Origin: Pseudomonas furukawaii
Lineage (GTDB): Bacteria; Pseudomonadota; Gammaproteobacteria; Pseudomonadales; Pseudomonadaceae
Direction of reading: 5' to 3'
Assembly: GCF_002355475.1 (NCBI RefSeq)
Contig: NZ_AP014862.1
Coordinates: 434,001-498,000, forward strand
DNA length: 64,000 nt
Shown here: piece after piece, positions 62,121 to 64,000 of the stretch
How the letters are laid out: the number at the start of each line of letters is the position of its first letter
Position numbering within the stretch: position 1 is the first letter of the stretch
Program-made: the position numbers and the translations under genes
The notes under the pieces: model-generated
Seen by the model: the letters and a program-made list of their open reading frames with translations, nothing else
Databases searched by the model: none
Told to the model about the DNA's origin: nothing

Positions 62121-63041
62121 ATGAAAACCACCCTGGACGAACTGCTGGCCTTCACCACAGTGGTCGATACCGGCTCCATCACCGCCGCCGCCGACCAGCT
62201 GGCGCAGACCGCGTCGGGCGTCAGCCGCGCCCTCAGCCGGCTGGAAGACAAGCTCGACGTCACCCTGCTGCGTCGCACCACCCGGCGCCTGGAACTGACC
62301 GAGGAGGGCGAGGCCTTTCTCGTCCAGGCCCGGCGCATCCTCGCCCAGGTGGAGGAAGCGGAAGAGCAGATGGCCCTGCGCCGGCAGAAGCCCGCCGGGC
62401 GCCTGCGGGTCAACTCCGCCTCGCCCTTCATCCTGCATGTGCTGGTGCCCCTGGTGGCCGGCTTCCGCGAGCGCTACCCGGAGATCGAGCTGGAACTGCA
62501 CAGCAGCGAACAGATCATCGACCTCATCGAGCACCGTACCGACCTGGCCATCCGCATCGGCACCCTGCGCGACTCCAGCCTGCACGCCCGCTCCCTGGGC
62601 TGCAGCCACCTCCGCGTGCTGGCCAGTCCCGCCTACCTGGACGCCCACGGCGTGCCGGACAGCGTGGAGGACCTGGCCCGGCACAGCCTGCTGGGCTTCA
62701 CCCAGCCGGACAGCCTCAACGCCTGGCCCCTGCGCCATGCCCAGGGCGACAGCCTGGCGATCGAGCCGAGCCTGCGCGCCTCCAGCGGCGAAACCCTGCG
62801 CCAACTGGCCCTGGCCGGGGCCGGCATCACCTGCCTCTCGGACTTCATGACCCAGGCCGACCGGGCCAACGGCAGCCTGGTGCAGTTGCTGGCGGAGCAC
62901 ACCGTCGAGGTGCGCCAGCCCATCCACGCCGTCTACTACCGCAACACCGCCCTGGCATCCCGCATCGCCTGTTTCCTCGACCACCTGACCGAATGCCTGG
63001 CGCGCGAGGACTGGGTGCGGCGCTCGGCTGGGTGTCCATGA
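62121..63041 (+). CDS. LysR-family regulator
   Basis: A 306-residue regulator with an N-terminal winged helix (about 3-62, AFTTVVDTGSITAAADQLAQTASGVSRALSRLEDKL) and a type 2 periplasmic-binding effector domain (about 90-295). The start MKTTLDELL at 62121 is the family N-terminus; the upstream frame to 62031 overlaps the divergent promoter. Its target may be the Sel1 lipoprotein gene on the other side or genes elsewhere; the oxidase downstream has a separate, very different operator. Confidence 0.9.
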   Translation: MKTTLDELLAFTTVVDTGSITAAADQLAQTASGVSRALSRLEDKLDVTLLRRTTRRLELTEEGEAFLVQARRILAQVEEAEEQMALRRQKPAGRLRVNSASPFILHVLVPLVAGFRERYPEIELELHSSEQIIDLIEHRTDLAIRIGTLRDSSLHARSLGCSHLRVLASPAYLDAHGVPDSVEDLARHSLLGFTQPDSLNAWPLRHAQGDSLAIEPSLRASSGETLRQLALAGAGITCLSDFMTQADRANGSLVQLLAEHTVEVRQPIHAVYYRNTALASRIACFLDHLTECLAREDWVRRSAGCP

Positions 63042-63129
63042 TTCTGCTCACTTCAGGGGCTGGATGGCCCGTTAATTAAGGTTTTCTGACTCTCTCGTTG
63101 TTTATTTCGAACAAGGCGCTTGGCTTTGT

Positions 63130-63175
63130 GAATTTTTATGTGTAGATTTTCATGAAAATCACGCACATAAAATTC
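63130..63175 (+). promoter_or_regulatory. Nested palindromic operator upstream of FAD oxidase gene
   Basis: GATTTTCATGAAAATC at 63145-63160 is a perfect 16-bp palindrome, flanked by the arms TTTTATGTG (63134-63142) and CACATAAAA (63164-63172) with nearly the same centre. It is A/T-rich amid GC-rich DNA and ends 11 bp before the ATG, a position suited to repression. Confidence 0.6.
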
Positions 63176-63186
63176 ACGAGGCTCCC

Positions 63187-64000
63187 ATGTTCAAGCAGTC
63201 CGCCCAGCATGTCGGCACCTACTACGCCCGCACCTACCCCGGCAGCATTCCCCTGCGCCCGATCCAGACCGGCGGCGAGGAGGCCGATGTCCTGATCATC
63301 GGTGCCGGCTTCAGCGGCCTGCACACCGGACTGCGCCTGGCCGAGGCGGGCAAGCGGGTGATCCTGCTGGAAGCCAGCCGCGTGGCCTGGGCCGCCTCCG
63401 GGCGCAATGGCGGGCAGGCCCTGCTGGGCTGGTCCTGCGACATGCCGCCGCTGGAAAAGGCCCTTGGCCTGGAGCGCACGCGCCGGCTCTGGGACAGCAT
63501 GCGCTGGGCCGCCGACGAGATGCGCGAACTGCCGGGGCGCCATGGCTTCGACGTGGACTACCGCGTGGGCAGCCTCTGGACCGCGGTCATGCCGCGCCGG
63601 GTGAAGCTGCTGGAAGAAGCCCAGCACGACGCCATCCACAAATGGGGCTACGACCGCATGCGCCTGATCGGCCGCGAGGAGCTGCCGGAATGGATCGACA
63701 GCCCGCGCTACCAGGCCGCGCTCTACGACCCCGAAGCCGCCCACCTCAACCCGCTGAAACTGGCCCAGGGGCTGGCCGCCGCCATCGAGGCCCGGGGTGG
63801 CCGCCTCTACGAGCAGAGCCAGGTGCTGGAATACCGCCAGACGCCCTCGGGCTTCGTCGCCCGCACCGCCCGGGGCGAAGTGCGCGGGCAGGTGCTGGTG
63901 CTGGCCTGCAACGCCTATGTGGACGGGCTCGACCGCCAGCTCTCCAGCCGCCTGCTGCCGGTGGGCTCCTACCAGGTGGCCACCGCGCCCCTGGCGCCGG
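63187..64000 (+). CDS. FAD-dependent amine oxidoreductase (PuuB/DadA-like), 3' end outside window
   Basis: The first 271 codons of a DAO-fold flavoprotein. FAD-binding ADVLIIGAGFSGLHTGLRLAEAGKRVILLEAS lies at about 33-64, followed by the WAASGRNGGQALLGW block of gamma-glutamylputrescine oxidase-like enzymes. The substrate is probably a primary or secondary amine or amino acid derivative. GAGG precedes the ATG at 63187. No stop occurs before the window edge. The upstream nested palindrome indicates tight control. Confidence 0.85.
   Translation, partial: MFKQSAQHVGTYYARTYPGSIPLRPIQTGGEEADVLIIGAGFSGLHTGLRLAEAGKRVILLEASRVAWAASGRNGGQALLGWSCDMPPLEKALGLERTRRLWDSMRWAADEMRELPGRHGFDVDYRVGSLWTAVMPRRVKLLEEAQHDAIHKWGYDRMRLIGREELPEWIDSPRYQAALYDPEAAHLNPLKLAQGLAAAIEARGGRLYEQSQVLEYRQTPSGFVARTARGEVRGQVLVLACNAYVDGLDRQLSSRLLPVGSYQVATAPLAP

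Overview
This window reads as a chromosomal segment of a high-GC Pseudomonas, close to the P. aeruginosa / P. putida / P. resinovorans part of the genus. The evidence is near-complete recall of Pseudomonas proteins (creatinase, creatininase, glutathione-independent formaldehyde dehydrogenase, DavA/DavB, CreBCD, malate synthase G, a bioBFHCD operon), AGGAG-type ribosome binding sites, and a GacA/RsmY small-RNA locus. I see no phage, insertion sequence, CRISPR array, tRNA or rRNA.

Layout. 1-5.1 kb: 5' part of an EF-G-like GTPase gene, L-threonine aldolase, a small exported protein, and a thioesterase/hydrolase pair. They are separated by gene-free stretches rich in DnaA-box-like repeats. 5.2-22.3 kb: a coherent one-carbon/creatinine catabolic island. 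It holds a GlxA-type regulator, creatinase, an MHS transporter, creatininase, an NCS1 permease, a second GlxA-type regulator, then glyA-soxBDAG, purU and fdhA. Together these convert creatinine to creatine to sarcosine plus urea, then to glycine and formaldehyde or a folate one-carbon unit, then to serine and formate. A 16-bp motif (GGGTCGGATNCGKACA) lies upstream of the first regulator, of creatinase and of creatininase, and marks a probable creatinine regulon.

22.5-33.5 kb: a DUF2780 protein, an acyltransferase, a retropepsin-like protease, creB-creC-(CBS protein)-creD, a glutathione transferase, an exonuclease with a cNMP/CBS/DUF294 protein, and a receiver protein whose phospho-acceptor Asp is Glu. 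33.6-43 kb: an NCS1 permease, malate synthase G, GNAT, a GcvR-like ACT protein, RarD, SrkA, ModE, ComF and a small membrane protein. 43.2-47.8 kb: bioBFHCD behind a BirA-like operator. 48.4-55.5 kb: three paralogous FadE-type acyl-CoA dehydrogenases with a diguanylate cyclase gene between the first two. 55.59-55.80 kb: an rsmY-like sRNA with a perfect GacA box. 55.9-59.2 kb: davA, davB and an Lrp-type regulator (lysine to 5-aminovalerate). 59.4-64 kb: an orphan fimbrial-adhesin-like protein, small exported proteins, a Sel1 lipoprotein, a LysR regulator, and the 5' part of an FAD amine oxidase preceded by a striking nested palindrome.

Most long open frames opposite the real genes are GC-codon shadows and were left out. 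Functions come from recalled sequence families and visible motifs. No database search was run.
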